Shown piece by piece: positions 25,619-34,208 of a stretch of DNA of 51,206 nucleotides. The stretch is taken from positions 1 to 51,206 of IMG/VR virus record IMGVR_UViG_3300036823_000047, one strand, 5' to 3'. The notes below the pieces were generated by a model. It made no database searches, had not been told where the DNA came from, and was given only the letters and a program-made list of their open reading frames with translations. Source of the stretch: a virus. Every line of letters starts with the position of its first letter. The first letter of the stretch is position 1. Both the position numbers and the translations under genes were made by a program.

Positions 25619-26029
25619 TTACGGCTGAACGAGCTTGATCGATCCGGTCCAGTCGTTGTAGATGCCCATCGAGGCCTGCCCCTGCGGCGCCTGGCCCTCG
25701 TAGACCGACGAGCCGGTGCACGTGGTGTTGTCGTAGAAGTACAGCTCGGCCGTCTGGCCGTTGAACAGTTCGAAGTTCGCGTACCACGAGCTGGTCTTGT
25801 TCGACCACGTGGCGTTGAACTGCCAGCAGTCGTTGGCGGCGTGGAAGATCGCGGCCGTGGTCTGGGCAGCGATCGGCGTGCCGTAGTTGCTGTCCCAGTA
25901 GACGCAGACCGAGCCCGTGTTGCAGCCGTGGACCGTCGTGCCGCTGGCCTGTGCCGGCTGTGCGATGTTCACCGCACCGAACAGGGAGACGAGGGACGCC
26001 ACGAGGGCAATCCCGATCTTCTTGAACAT
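25619..26029 (-). CDS. Secreted small protein, family I36 peptidase inhibitor-like
   Basis: 136 residues with AGAGAGGAA upstream. A clear signal peptide (MFKKIGIALVASLVSLFGAV, cleavage after AQPAQA near residue 28). The mature part has the paired-cysteine, aromatic, Gly/Asn-rich look of actinobacterial I36-type inhibitors and related beta-gamma crystallin-like proteins: VHGCNTGSVCVYWDSNYG, a central NDCWQF and TTCTGSSVYEG. It could inhibit a host secreted protease or alter the cell surface. It sits between queC and queD though unrelated to them in pathway, so it looks like a host-derived cargo gene. Confidence 0.65.
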   Translation of the reverse strand: MFKKIGIALVASLVSLFGAVNIAQPAQASGTTVHGCNTGSVCVYWDSNYGTPIAAQTTAAIFHAANDCWQFNATWSNKTSSWYANFELFNGQTAELYFYDNTTCTGSSVYEGQAPQGQASMGIYNDWTGSIKLVQP

Positions 26030-26044
26030 CCGTGTTCCTCTCTT

Positions 26045-26866
26045 CTACTTGGCGTTCGCGATTGCGGTACGCCAAAACTCTGAGTCCTCGTACTGGGTGG
26101 CGTCGTAGTCGCTACCGTGCCCACCACTCGTACGAGCCGCTGCCTCGTCGATGGCCTCGAGCCGCTCGACGCAGGTGCCACACTTGCCGCAGTGGATGTC
26201 GCCGCCCTTGTAGCAGCTCCACGTCTTCTCGATCGGCACACCCATCGTGATGGCTCGGTGTGCGATGTCGGCCTTGGTCTTGTGCATGTACGGCGCCATG
26301 AGGTACGGAGACCACTCGTCGCCGTCCTTGACGTTACCTGCATCGTCGAACGGTCCGAAGCCCTTGTTGCCGGACATGATGGCCGCGTTGGTGATCTGGA
26401 TGAACTCCGGACGGCAGTCCGGGTAGACGAAGTGGTCGCCGGCGTGGACTCCGGTGAAGAGTGCCCGGTAGCCGTTGTTGACCGCGATGCCTGCCGCGAT
26501 GGAGATCATGATCATGTTGCGGTTCGGAACGACGGTCGCCTTCATGTTGTCCTCGGCGTAGTGTCCCTCGGGCACGTCGATGAGGTCTGAGGCCTTGGTG
26601 TCAGGTGTGACGCCTGCGTACGACGTGAGAGCCGAGTTGCTGATCAGGTGAGTGATACTCGACAGGTCGACGATGTCGTGACGCAGTCCGAGCTCGACAG
26701 CCGTTGCGGCGGCGTACTGGAGTTCCTTCTTGTGTCGCTGGCCGTAGTCGAAGCTGATCAGGTGAGGCATGTAGCCCTGCTCGATGGCGTCGTAGACCAA
26801 CGTCGTCGAGTCCAGACCACCACTGAAGATGGCGGCGGAGTCGGGCGTCTGTCGTGCGTAGGTCAC
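26045..26866 (-). CDS. queC: preQ0 synthase
   Basis: 273 residues. Turns CDG into preQ0 with ATP and ammonia. PP-loop SGGLDST at 15-21, VPNRNMIMISIAAGIA near 113, and a zinc site Cys218, Cys226, Cys229, Cys232 (CYKGGDIHCGKCGTC). The C-terminus has a 30-residue extension. It is not fused to an amidotransferase. The start overlaps the primase-helicase stop, so it belongs to the same transcript. Confidence 0.92.
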   Translation of the reverse strand: MTYARQTPDSAAIFSGGLDSTTLVYDAIEQGYMPHLISFDYGQRHKKELQYAAATAVELGLRHDIVDLSSITHLISNSALTSYAGVTPDTKASDLIDVPEGHYAEDNMKATVVPNRNMIMISIAAGIAVNNGYRALFTGVHAGDHFVYPDCRPEFIQITNAAIMSGNKGFGPFDDAGNVKDGDEWSPYLMAPYMHKTKADIAHRAITMGVPIEKTWSCYKGGDIHCGKCGTCVERLEAIDEAAARTSGGHGSDYDATQYEDSEFWRTAIANAK

Positions 26867-29049
26867 TTGGGTCCTCCTGTTGTCGCGTGGAAGATTTCCT
26901 TACCAGTCTCCGTGCGTGACGAAGAAATCTGACCGCGGTCTTTGAGTGTCAAGAAGATCTGGTTCGCCTGCTGTGATGTCAGGTGGTAGCTCTGCATCAG
27001 AGAGCTCCTGCTGATCCCTGGTCGCTTGGCGATAGCGCTAAGGATTCTTTCCAGATCCCGTTCGTAGGTCGTCTTGCCGATGCCGTTAACTACTTCGATG
27101 GCGTAGGCTCGCCACTGCTTGGTGAACCTAATGGCGTGCAGGATGTCGTTAACACCTACGATGACACCCTTCTCGTCCTTTCGTCCGGCGGCGAGAAGCA
27201 CTGCTGCCTTCAAAGTGTTCTTGGCTAGGCGGTCGAACAGGGGAGTCATGAGCTCGGGCTTCTCCGAGTCAAGCCCAGACTGGAGAAGAGCTCCTTCGAG
27301 CTCGTTGTACCTTTGCCATGCCTCTGGAGTTAGTTCCGCATCTGTACGTGCCTCCTCATTCATCTTCTGTCCGAGAGCCTTGATGTGTACGACTCTCGAC
27401 TGACCGTAGTGCTCGATCAGCTCTTCCATCTTCCGTATAAGGAAGTCCCGATTTCCAAGGTCCTTTGCTGTTGGAGGACCGAGGGGCTGAAGACGACTTG
27501 TATCGGACTCTGCAGTGACGAAGATGAAGCGTGGAATGAAACCGCTTGATACATGCTCATGAGTAAGCAGGCCTTGTACACGGTTTCTAATGCCTCCGGC
27601 GAGGATAAGAAGAATAGGATCACGTACAGTGATCTCCTCCTTGCGCAGGATACGTTTCTGCAGCTTCCCATCGTACAGCTTGGTGAGCACTTCGGCCATG
27701 CCAGCATAGTAGTCCTTCTTAGTGATCATCTCCAGAAGGCCGCTGAACTCGTCCCTCAAGAAGATCGAAGGGCGCCTCGGCCTCGTGGAGAGACCCTGCA
27801 TAAGGCCTTCTACTGAACCGTCCGTAGCTAGGATCGCGTCCGGGTCGACCTCCATCAGAAGGTCGGTGCAGATGTCCATCGCCGTCGACTTCCGTGTCAA
27901 CGTCGTGTCGCCCAGGATCATGAACCACAGGTTCGGAACAACGGGTCCGTAAGACGTCGGCAGGCTCACCCGTCCCGAAAGTAATGCACTCAGGATAGTG
28001 AAGGCACCTGCTTGATGGTATTGTGTAGCCGCATCGCCAAGGCTGCTGGCCCATTCGATGTACTCCTCTACGAAGCCACGTTCCTTCTCAGCGATGACCT
28101 CCTCTTCAGGAGTCATGAGCTCGGCGATCGCAGCTCCAGGGAACACAACAGCGTTCATGCGCTCCTGGTAGTTGACGAAGCCTCGACACACTTCTGTCCA
28201 GAGGTAGCTCTGGTCCTTACCATCCCTACGGTACTTGTTGCAGGCACTCGCCCAGGCTACTACGAAGACCTCTTCGCGGGTCATGCCCATCTCGAACAGT
28301 GACATCTCGAGCTTCCAGAGCTTCTCGCTCCAGGAAGTATCAGGCGTGACGGAGAACAGTTCATACGTAGCAGGAAGGAGGACACTCCGATACTTCTGGA
28401 GAATGTCCTCGGGCTCTTCTTGTGGCAATTGGTCCAGAGTGGGCATCGGCGTCTTCAGGAAGGCGCTGTGCTTGACCTCTGGGTACACTTCGAAGTCTTC
28501 GGCAATGTAGCGCGCTCCGTAGAAGGCTGCAACCTCCACGGTGGGCTTGCCGCTGTACTTGTAGTTGGGTGTAGACGGTACACGGAGCAGCTGTGTCAAG
28601 TCCCAACCGCTACGGTCACAACCATCGGCGGCGTGGAAGTAGGCGATGCGCTTACTGATATCCTCGGCAACGATAGGTGACACCGCATGGGTGAAGTGCC
28701 ACAGTGCTTGGTACCTACCAGGTGATGACTCCACAACCACTGTGGGCTGCACGGTCAACTTGTCGGGAGGACAACTATCCAAGTCAGCCCATGCTGAAGG
28801 GCACTGCTTGACGTTATCCTTGTGTCGACGTCGTGACTCGAACAGCTGGGGACAGTAGTACACATCGGCAAGGTACTTACCGTCGTTACAGTATCGGGCA
28901 GCCTTCTCCACTTCGGAAGGGTAGTGGAAGAACCTTTCGGTCATCTCCCGCTTGTGGCCACCCTCTTGAGACAGCAATGCAATACACAGATAGCCATCGG
29001 ACTCTACTCCGAAGGCCATCTTGAGGAAACCAACGATCGGTGATTCCAT
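26863..29049 (-). CDS. Primase-helicase (RepB/PrimPol-like domain plus DUF3987-type ATPase)
   Basis: 728 residues. Residues 1-~200 resemble archaeo-eukaryotic primase domains of phages: CPSAWADLDSCPP as acidic motif, SSPGRYQALWHF, DRSGWDLTQLLRVPSTPNYK. Residues ~330-620 form a P-loop ATPase with LGDTTLTRKSTAMD (Walker A GDTTLTRKS) and SIFLRDEFSG (Walker B). The last 70 residues look like a winged helix (RSSLMQSYHLTSQQANQIFL). It would prime and unwind DNA at the fork, together with the polymerase I fusion. A terminator lies just upstream of its start. Confidence 0.8.
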   Translation of the reverse strand: MESPIVGFLKMAFGVESDGYLCIALLSQEGGHKREMTERFFHYPSEVEKAARYCNDGKYLADVYYCPQLFESRRRHKDNVKQCPSAWADLDSCPPDKLTVQPTVVVESSPGRYQALWHFTHAVSPIVAEDISKRIAYFHAADGCDRSGWDLTQLLRVPSTPNYKYSGKPTVEVAAFYGARYIAEDFEVYPEVKHSAFLKTPMPTLDQLPQEEPEDILQKYRSVLLPATYELFSVTPDTSWSEKLWKLEMSLFEMGMTREEVFVVAWASACNKYRRDGKDQSYLWTEVCRGFVNYQERMNAVVFPGAAIAELMTPEEEVIAEKERGFVEEYIEWASSLGDAATQYHQAGAFTILSALLSGRVSLPTSYGPVVPNLWFMILGDTTLTRKSTAMDICTDLLMEVDPDAILATDGSVEGLMQGLSTRPRRPSIFLRDEFSGLLEMITKKDYYAGMAEVLTKLYDGKLQKRILRKEEITVRDPILLILAGGIRNRVQGLLTHEHVSSGFIPRFIFVTAESDTSRLQPLGPPTAKDLGNRDFLIRKMEELIEHYGQSRVVHIKALGQKMNEEARTDAELTPEAWQRYNELEGALLQSGLDSEKPELMTPLFDRLAKNTLKAAVLLAAGRKDEKGVIVGVNDILHAIRFTKQWRAYAIEVVNGIGKTTYERDLERILSAIAKRPGISRSSLMQSYHLTSQQANQIFLTLKDRGQISSSRTETGKEIFHATTGGPK

Positions 29050-29070
29050 ATACTGCCCATTGGGTTAGGG

Positions 29071-29106
29071 GAGGTCCCCCAGCAGGGTGCGCTGCCAGGG
29101 GACCTC
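29071..29106 (-). terminator. Hairpin between SSB and primase genes
   Basis: Stem GAGGTCCCC/GGGGACCTC with an 18-base loop, just past the stop of the SSB-like gene. There is no T run. It may uncouple the abundant SSB message from the genes downstream. Confidence 0.6.
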
Positions 29107-29112
29107 AGTGGA

Positions 29113-29598
29113 TCAGGACGGCAGCAGGGAGCTGTTACCCGGAGTCGCCGAAGCGTTCGGGGCGCCGACACCCTTCTTGCGGTATCCGCCGATCTCGTTC
29201 TTGGCGTCGTACTCCTTCGTCTCGCCGGTCTTCTCGTCCTTGACCGAACGCTTCGGAGTGATCTTGACCTTCGCCACGACTTCCTGGCCCAGCAGTTCCT
29301 CGGGCTCGGGAACCTCGATCTCGCCGGCCTGCGTCTCGATGCCGAGGGCCTCGAGGAGCTGGTTCAGCGAGTACAGGGCGCCAGCGAAGAGCATGACGTT
29401 CGAGAAGACCTTGCGACCCTCGTGCTCGCCCTCGGCCACGGTGTGCTCGATGGCGTAGTACGGCTTGCCGAGGTTCTTGACCGACTTGCTCTCCCGCAGC
29501 TCCACGTCGGTGATGTTGAGCTTGTAGTAGCCCGACGGGATCGGCTCCAGGATGGAGGAGCTGGCTTCCTTCTCGGAAAGAACGACCTTGATACCCAT
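29113..29598 (-). CDS. Single-stranded DNA-binding protein, DUF669-like
   Basis: 161 residues, start overlapping the Sak4 stop (TAATG). OB-like strand pattern (SGYYKLNITDVELRESKS, YYAIEHTVAEGEHEGRKVFS), a helix LYSLNQLLEALGIE, and a flexible Gly/Ser/Pro tail. Proteins of this family pair with Sak4-type ATPases and bind single-stranded DNA during recombination and replication. No separate SSB gene was found elsewhere. Confidence 0.7.
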   Translation of the reverse strand: MGIKVVLSEKEASSSILEPIPSGYYKLNITDVELRESKSVKNLGKPYYAIEHTVAEGEHEGRKVFSNVMLFAGALYSLNQLLEALGIETQAGEIEVPEPEELLGQEVVAKVKITPKRSVKDEKTGETKEYDAKNEIGGYRKKGVGAPNASATPGNSSLLPS

Positions 29599-30365
29599 TA
29601 CTTGGTTTCCTTTTTGGTGTAGTAGTTCAGGATAGTTTGCATCGTGACAGTTTCGTCGGCACCGATCACAGTTGGCATCGTGGCACCTCGCACCTTGGCG
29701 ACAGCGGTGTCCGTCTGTGCGGTGAGCATCAGCCGACGTTGCTCACCATCGACCTCTTGGTTGTACATGAAGAGGACGATATCGGGGATCTGGGGGACCT
29801 TCATCTGCAGCTTGCCGTTGAGGAGGGGCATCCACTTGTGCTTGCCCGTCTTGAGCTGTACTCGTTCGGCGTGTGCGATGAAGATCACATGCATCGGGAG
29901 GTCCCGATAGAGGCGGATGAGGCGCGTCAGGCGAACCTGCAGCTTGCCCCACTCGCGGATGCTGGGGATGTCCTCGTCCCGGGATTCGTTCTCCGGGTCA
30001 AGCTTCATCTCCTGCATCACTCTGTCCTTGGCGATCTCGTTGATCTCCGACAGAGAGTCGAGCACCACGGTACGGTATCCGTGGCCACCAGCCTTGAGGC
30101 TGTTGTAGATGTTGATGTAGTCCTGCCACTGCTTAGCAGGGAGGATCTCTACGTTGGGGTGTTCTCGGAGCGTGGCCTTACCGGCCTCAGCATCCAGATA
30201 CAGAACGTTACGCATGCTCGGGACACGCGAAGCAGAACCAGCCAACCAAGTCTTGCCAACTCCAGCCTCCCCATAGATGAGCATGTTCAGCTTGCTGACC
30301 TCGTTGGAGTCGGGCTTCTCGATCTTGAGCCCGGCGAAGGACGTGGGGGTAAGGATCTCACTCAC
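29598..30365 (-). CDS. Sak4-like RecA-fold ATPase
   Basis: 255 residues, GTG start coupled to the upstream stop. Walker A GEAGVGKT at 32-39, a Walker B-like TVVLDSLSEINE near residue 97, and IFIAHAERVQLKTG as sensor segment. Sak4 proteins promote single-strand annealing and help phage recombination and replication. Neighbours are the SSB-like partner and a Cas4/RecB-type nuclease, a common trio. Confidence 0.82.
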   Translation of the reverse strand: MSEILTPTSFAGLKIEKPDSNEVSKLNMLIYGEAGVGKTWLAGSASRVPSMRNVLYLDAEAGKATLREHPNVEILPAKQWQDYINIYNSLKAGGHGYRTVVLDSLSEINEIAKDRVMQEMKLDPENESRDEDIPSIREWGKLQVRLTRLIRLYRDLPMHVIFIAHAERVQLKTGKHKWMPLLNGKLQMKVPQIPDIVLFMYNQEVDGEQRRLMLTAQTDTAVAKVRGATMPTVIGADETVTMQTILNYYTKKETK

Positions 30366-31696
30366 AGCTTCTCCATTGTCCTGTCAGTGGACGGCTTGGC
30401 ATCTTCCCAGTAGTGCCTGTCCTTGTGATCGTACATCGTGTCCAAGGCGTACTGGTAATCCTCACCACGGTTCTTACCGAGACACGGCTCCCAGAAGGCA
30501 CAGCCTCCGAAGTTACCGAAGCCCTTACAGTGGAAGCGTCCCTGACTAGGGTAGATGTTCAGCTCAGGATTGGTCATCTCCTTCGCTTCCATCCAGATGT
30601 TCTTGCCTGCCTCGACGCACTCCACGTGGTTACGGTACACAGCGTGCCAGGCATGGAAGGCAGGACCTTCTTGCTGGAGGAACTGTATGTGCTCGTTGTA
30701 CAGACCTGCCTCGAAGGCCTCTGGGTCGTTCTGCTCGACGGTCGTCTGGTAGAGTTCCCAGTTAGTGTTCATGGACTTGTTCACACTGAACAGCCGACCG
30801 AGGCGACGAAGCTTCAGAGGCTCGGGCTCTTCTGGAACGGCCTTCTTGATCTCCGCGTAGATGAACCCTACGACCGGAATACCAATGAGTCGAAGAGCCC
30901 ATACGTAAGCAGTGATCTGATCGTCATTCCAGAGGTACTCATCCGATGTCTCGGTCCCTGATAACCGTGCCGCGGTCTTCCAGTCGACGATCCAAAGGTT
31001 TCCTTCAGCATCTTCAAAAATCGCATCGAGTCGTCCTCCATAGGTTACGGGCAGGCCCTTCCACGAGTGCTTCATGTGCCAGGCCTTCTGAATGTTGTCA
31101 CCATCCCTTGCGGGGTCGTACCATGTACCGCCGATGGGAACGTTGATCAAGTGCCACTTGTCCGACATGTACTTCTCGTAGCGCCTACGACAGTGGTCGC
31201 ACTTGCACCAGAGGTCCTGCTCACCCGTGTAAGGGTTCGCAACAGGTACCTCGAACTTGATCTCGACCTTGACAGGCTTGAGACCGTTGTGCTGCCTCGG
31301 TGCTACTTTCGTGAAGTAGTAGTCAAGCATCGCCACGCCGAGGTCAACACGGTCTTTATAGTCCGCGGACATCTCGGGGTCGATGTCTCCGTTGAGCCTG
31401 ACGTAGTTGAGTCGCTGCTCTCGGGTGACTCGCTTGAAGGTTCCCACAGCCACAGCCAGAGAAGCCGAGGGGTCGGGGTTGACGAATAGACCAAGGTAGG
31501 ACCGGTAGTACTCTTCCATCGCCGCGTGGAATGCAACACCGAACTCGAGGGGTCGTGGGGTGATTCGTGGGTAGTAGAATTGACGTGAGATCCAATCCCA
31601 ACGACGACGACATCCACGGAAGCTCCTCCGTTCTGAAGTGTGAATGGAATGGGTAAGGTCGGCCGTGATGTAATCGTTTACAGTTTCCAGTGTCAT
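30362..31696 (-). CDS. RecB/Cas4-like PD-(D/E)XK exonuclease
   Basis: 444 residues from the ATG at 31696, which has GAGG at proper distance. Nuclease core GGRLDAIFEDAEG ... LWIVDWKTAA gives the D-(x)n-D-x-K motif near residues 225-245. Cysteines near the N-terminus (GCRRRW) and a C-terminal cluster (FHCKGFGNFGGCAFWEPC) suggest an Fe-S cluster as in Cas4/AddB. An internal CKCDHCRRR may bind zinc. It would resect DNA ends for Sak4-driven annealing. Confidence 0.82.
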   Translation of the reverse strand: MTLETVNDYITADLTHSIHTSERRSFRGCRRRWDWISRQFYYPRITPRPLEFGVAFHAAMEEYYRSYLGLFVNPDPSASLAVAVGTFKRVTREQRLNYVRLNGDIDPEMSADYKDRVDLGVAMLDYYFTKVAPRQHNGLKPVKVEIKFEVPVANPYTGEQDLWCKCDHCRRRYEKYMSDKWHLINVPIGGTWYDPARDGDNIQKAWHMKHSWKGLPVTYGGRLDAIFEDAEGNLWIVDWKTAARLSGTETSDEYLWNDDQITAYVWALRLIGIPVVGFIYAEIKKAVPEEPEPLKLRRLGRLFSVNKSMNTNWELYQTTVEQNDPEAFEAGLYNEHIQFLQQEGPAFHAWHAVYRNHVECVEAGKNIWMEAKEMTNPELNIYPSQGRFHCKGFGNFGGCAFWEPCLGKNRGEDYQYALDTMYDHKDRHYWEDAKPSTDRTMEKL

Positions 31697-31743
31697 CGTG
31701 AACCTCGTGTTGTTCTTTGTGTCTCTATAGTATATAACGCCCA

Positions 31744-31769
31744 CAAAGGGAAATCACGGCCGCCCTTTG
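31744..31769 (-). terminator. Hairpin in the gap before the nuclease gene
   Basis: CAAAGGG/CCCTTTG stem with a 12-base loop. On the minus strand it follows the 84-residue gene at 31775. Beyond it the minus strand reads TTATATACTATA, a possible -10 for the nuclease transcript. Confidence 0.5.
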
Positions 31770-31774
31770 ATCTT

Positions 31775-32029
31775 TTACTGCCAGAGCTCTTCGTGTCTCT
31801 CTTCCAGTTCCTTCTCCTTTCGTATGTCATAATCCTTCTGCCAGAGCTCCTTGCAACACTCCCAGCTGTTAGGGCCAGGACAATCGGGATGATGCGTATT
31901 TCCTACTCGAGTGTTCGAGTAAGGAATAGGCTCACCTGTGTAGCTCTCGTCCTCGTAGGGTCCGAAGATAGTGTCCTCGTGCATCATGTCGTCGTAGTAC
32001 TGCTCGTAGTCAGGATCCCAATCCGTCAT
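31775..32029 (-). CDS. Acidic unknown protein
   Basis: 84 residues. Very acidic and Tyr-rich N-terminus (DWDPDYEQYYDDMMHED), then CPGPNSWECCKELWQ, then a charged helix. An acidic DNA-mimic role is possible but unsupported. Start overlaps the upstream stop (ATGA). Confidence 0.5.
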   Translation of the reverse strand: MTDWDPDYEQYYDDMMHEDTIFGPYEDESYTGEPIPYSNTRVGNTHHPDCPGPNSWECCKELWQKDYDIRKEKELEERHEELWQ

Positions 32030-32250
32030 GTCGCAACAGGTCCTCGAGTCATCTCTTGTGCCACCTCGATGCTGGTACTGAAGCAGATGATCTCGAACGT
32101 CTGACCATCTACTCCAATGCGGTTGAGCATCTCTACCGTCATCTCGTAGCTACGACGCTCCCAACCCAAGTAGCCATCGCTCCGACGGTAGATCGTGTAG
32201 ACCCACTTCTTGTTGGGGAAGTAGTGCATCCCCTGGCCCGCCTTGGCCAT
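32026..32250 (-). CDS. Unknown small protein
   Basis: 74 residues from the ATG at 32250, which overlaps the upstream TAA. Contains KKWVYTIYRRSDGYLGWERR, a strand-rich aromatic core, and ends with an acidic helix. The longer open frame upstream is a shadow of the next gene. Family not recognised. Confidence 0.5.
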   Translation of the reverse strand: MAKAGQGMHYFPNKKWVYTIYRRSDGYLGWERRSYEMTVEMLNRIGVDGQTFEIICFSTSIEVAQEMTRGPVAT

Positions 32251-32639
32251 TAGGGGAGCTTCTCCGGAATACGCCAGCCACGTCGATCGGCCCTGAAGCC
32301 CATGTAGTACACACGCTCCTTGGGGTCGACGTCCTTCTCCAGAAGGTTGTACGGGTGCTGTAGTGCTCCCGCCTTGGGCTTCGAGCACTTGGCACAGACC
32401 CACCAGCCGTACTTGACGGACTTGGCAGACCACTCCTTCTTGTCCAGGCACTCGCAGAACATGGTAGGTACCGCATAGACCTGCGTCACCTTCCACTCAC
32501 TCGAAGGTTTGTTGACAGATACCTCGTCCTCGAGCTTCGGGTGCGGCTTGCTGAACAAGACGTACCCGTTCTGGATTGCCTCAACGAAGGCGTCGGCCTC
32601 TTCGTTGTCCGGAATTTCAACGACCACGAACCTGGCCAT
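32250..32639 (-). CDS. Unknown protein with possible zinc ribbon
   Basis: 129 residues. Ferredoxin-like N-terminal strand/helix (ARFVVVEIPDNEEADAFVEA) and four cysteines as CEC and CAKC (MFCECLDKKEW ... WWVCAKCSKP), which could bind zinc. Overlaps both neighbours, part of the leftward operon. No function assigned. Confidence 0.5.
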   Translation of the reverse strand: MARFVVVEIPDNEEADAFVEAIQNGYVLFSKPHPKLEDEVSVNKPSSEWKVTQVYAVPTMFCECLDKKEWSAKSVKYGWWVCAKCSKPKAGALQHPYNLLEKDVDPKERVYYMGFRADRRGWRIPEKLP

Positions 32640-32943
32640 CACGAATCTCCTGGAGTAGTAGGTTGGTACGCTGCTGCTCAGCGACGAGCGCGTAGACACC
32701 CTTGGCGATAGCCATCAGAGCCCACGTGCGACTCTGAGCCATGTGCCACTTGTTGTCGCTGATCAGAGTCTTGGCTACGGTCGACTCGCCGAACTTGATC
32801 TTGGCGAGCCTTGCCTCATTGGGAGTACCTGTGGACAGAGTTGCCTCGTCCATGCCACGGAAGAACGTCTCGCGTGCCTTAACAGCCTTGTCAAGGAACC
32901 CACCCGCCTTACCGAGTAGGACACGCATGCCATCGTTAACCAT
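32617..32943 (-). CDS. Unknown protein, start next to a GTTAAAC box
   Basis: 108 residues from ATG 32943. Upstream on the minus strand are GAGAGGAGG and then GTTAAAC directly touching the ATG, so a protein bound at that box would block translation-start DNA and nearby transcription. Helical, mixed charge, no motif known to me (RVLLGKAGGFLDKAVKARET; C-terminal QQRTNLLLQEIRDG). Confidence 0.55.
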   Translation of the reverse strand: MVNDGMRVLLGKAGGFLDKAVKARETFFRGMDEATLSTGTPNEARLAKIKFGESTVAKTLISDNKWHMAQSRTWALMAIAKGVYALVAEQQRTNLLLQEIRDGQVRGR

Positions 32944-33034
32944 GTTTAACCCTCCTCTCATGTCGCCACAATGCTCCACACGGGCTTGCTGTCCCAAGTG
33001 AAATCCCTAGGATGGAATTCACGTGCGTGTGGAG
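32944..33034. repeat. Control repeat 4: GTTTAAC and a long CTCCACACG/CGTGTGGAG stem
   Basis: Minus-strand copy: CGTGTGGAG (32974-32982 complement) and GTTAAAC (32944-32950 complement), outer distance 32 bases, as in copies 1 and 5. A second CGTGTGGAG at 33026-33034 faces it, giving TGCTCCACACG/CGTGTGGAGCA, an 11-base stem with a 42-base loop. Confidence 0.7.
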
Positions 33035-33042
33035 CACTGAAG

Positions 33043-33261
33043 CTACACGTCAGTCGGTTGTGTAACTTGGGCCGTCTTGCAGTGGCCGTAGCTCTCGTGA
33101 CGCTCGTTCGTACACGGCGCCAGGAACTTGTGGTAGTGAACGTAGGTCGCCTCGCCCGCGGTGGCCTGCTTGCGGCTCTGCTGGGCTACGACATCCGCGT
33201 CGATCTGGTCAGGGACGATGTACTTGTGGTGATCGGCGAAGACGCCGTGCACCTCATGCAT
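33043..33261 (-). CDS. Unknown His-rich small protein
   Basis: 72 residues. Histidine-rich (MHEVHGVFADHHKY, YVHYHKF, RHESYGHC) with two cysteines, so metal binding is possible. Overlaps the upstream gene by 8 bases. No family recognised. Confidence 0.45.
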   Translation of the reverse strand: MHEVHGVFADHHKYIVPDQIDADVVAQQSRKQATAGEATYVHYHKFLAPCTNERHESYGHCKTAQVTQPTDV

Positions 33262-33520
33262 CCTTGACGATCTCCATCTTCATGTCGTTCTCGGTGTCGT
33301 AGTCACCACCGGCGATGAACTCTTCGAGGTCGAAGTCACCCTCGACGATGAAGCGGCGGTCGTACTCGAGCATCTCTTCCGGCGTCAGGTTGTCCTGCTC
33401 CTCCGTCGAGAGCTCGATCTCGCTGCGCGAGTCGTCGAGGACCTTGTTGTACGCCGACCGGTCGAAGTCGAAGTTCTTCAGGGTGATGGTGACCTTGACG
33501 GTGATGGGAGACTCAGTCAT
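33254..33520 (-). CDS. Acidic unknown protein
   Basis: 88 residues. The ATG at 33520 is preferred over one at 33526 because GGAAGGAAA lies at the right distance. Begins with a strand (PITVKVTITLKNFDFDR) and becomes strongly acidic (EEFIAGGDYDTEND). Coupled to the next gene upstream (TAATG). Confidence 0.5.
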   Translation of the reverse strand: MTESPITVKVTITLKNFDFDRSAYNKVLDDSRSEIELSTEEQDNLTPEEMLEYDRRFIVEGDFDLEEFIAGGDYDTENDMKMEIVKDA

Positions 33521-33849
33521 TACCATTTCCTTCCGGTGATGTCGCGGTGCTGGACCTTCTTGGAGCTGTGCTTGCTGACGCACGGCTGGGCGTAGCTGAC
33601 GGTGGTCGTGTCGTGCCGACCGATCTGCGTTGCGGTGGAGGAGCGACCCTCGAAGAAGGTCTCGTGGTTGGCCAGGGAGTGGATGCAGCCGTTGCCGCCG
33701 GGGATGAGGGGCAGTCCGGCGAGGTGCTTACGGGCGTGGTAGGGGAGGCGGTTCTTCTTCTTCGGGTTGCGTCGTGCCTGGCTGACGCCGAACACACTCC
33801 CCATGTTTCGGAGGTGCACTCCTGCGAGCTCGTTCGTTCCGAGTTGCAT
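33520..33849 (-). CDS. Basic unknown protein
   Basis: 109 residues. Basic, with SQARRNPKKKNRLPYHARKH near residue 23 and several His and Ser residues. A nucleic-acid-binding role is conceivable. Stop and start overlap with both neighbours. No family recognised. Confidence 0.45.
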   Translation of the reverse strand: MQLGTNELAGVHLRNMGSVFGVSQARRNPKKKNRLPYHARKHLAGLPLIPGGNGCIHSLANHETFFEGRSSTATQIGRHDTTTVSYAQPCVSKHSSKKVQHRDITGRKW

Positions 33850-34208
33850 CAGTTACCGATTCCCTTCATCTCGTTGCTGAACTGGTTGATGGCCATCTGG
33901 ATGTGGACCCAGACGTACCACGCTTCGACGAGGCTGATGACGACCGCGATGCAGGTGAGGATGATGACGATGTTCGTGAAGATCTGGAACCAGTGCAGGC
34001 TCTCCTTGGCCTCGAGCAGTTCCTGCTGGGCTGCCATGGGCCAGGCCTCGTCGCACTGCAGCTCACCGATGGGACCGTGACACGATGCACGGTGCATGTG
34101 TGCTGTGCCAGCCGTTGCCTGCCTGTCCATGTACATCTCCTCTGCATTCCGGTACGGCCCCTTGCCGCCGAAGCCACAGTTACTGCCTCGTGGGATTTCA
34201 TGCTGCAT
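33849..34208 (-). CDS. Membrane protein with one span
   Basis: 119 residues. N-terminal half is soluble with Cys/His residues (SNCGFGGKGPYRN, HMHRASCHG). A single strong hydrophobic span at ~79-102 (IVIILTCIAVVISLVEAW) precedes a short amphipathic end. It may change the host membrane early in infection. Overlaps the helicase gene by 11 bases. Confidence 0.55.
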   Translation of the reverse strand: MQHEIPRGSNCGFGGKGPYRNAEEMYMDRQATAGTAHMHRASCHGPIGELQCDEAWPMAAQQELLEAKESLHWFQIFTNIVIILTCIAVVISLVEAWYVWVHIQMAINQFSNEMKGIGN

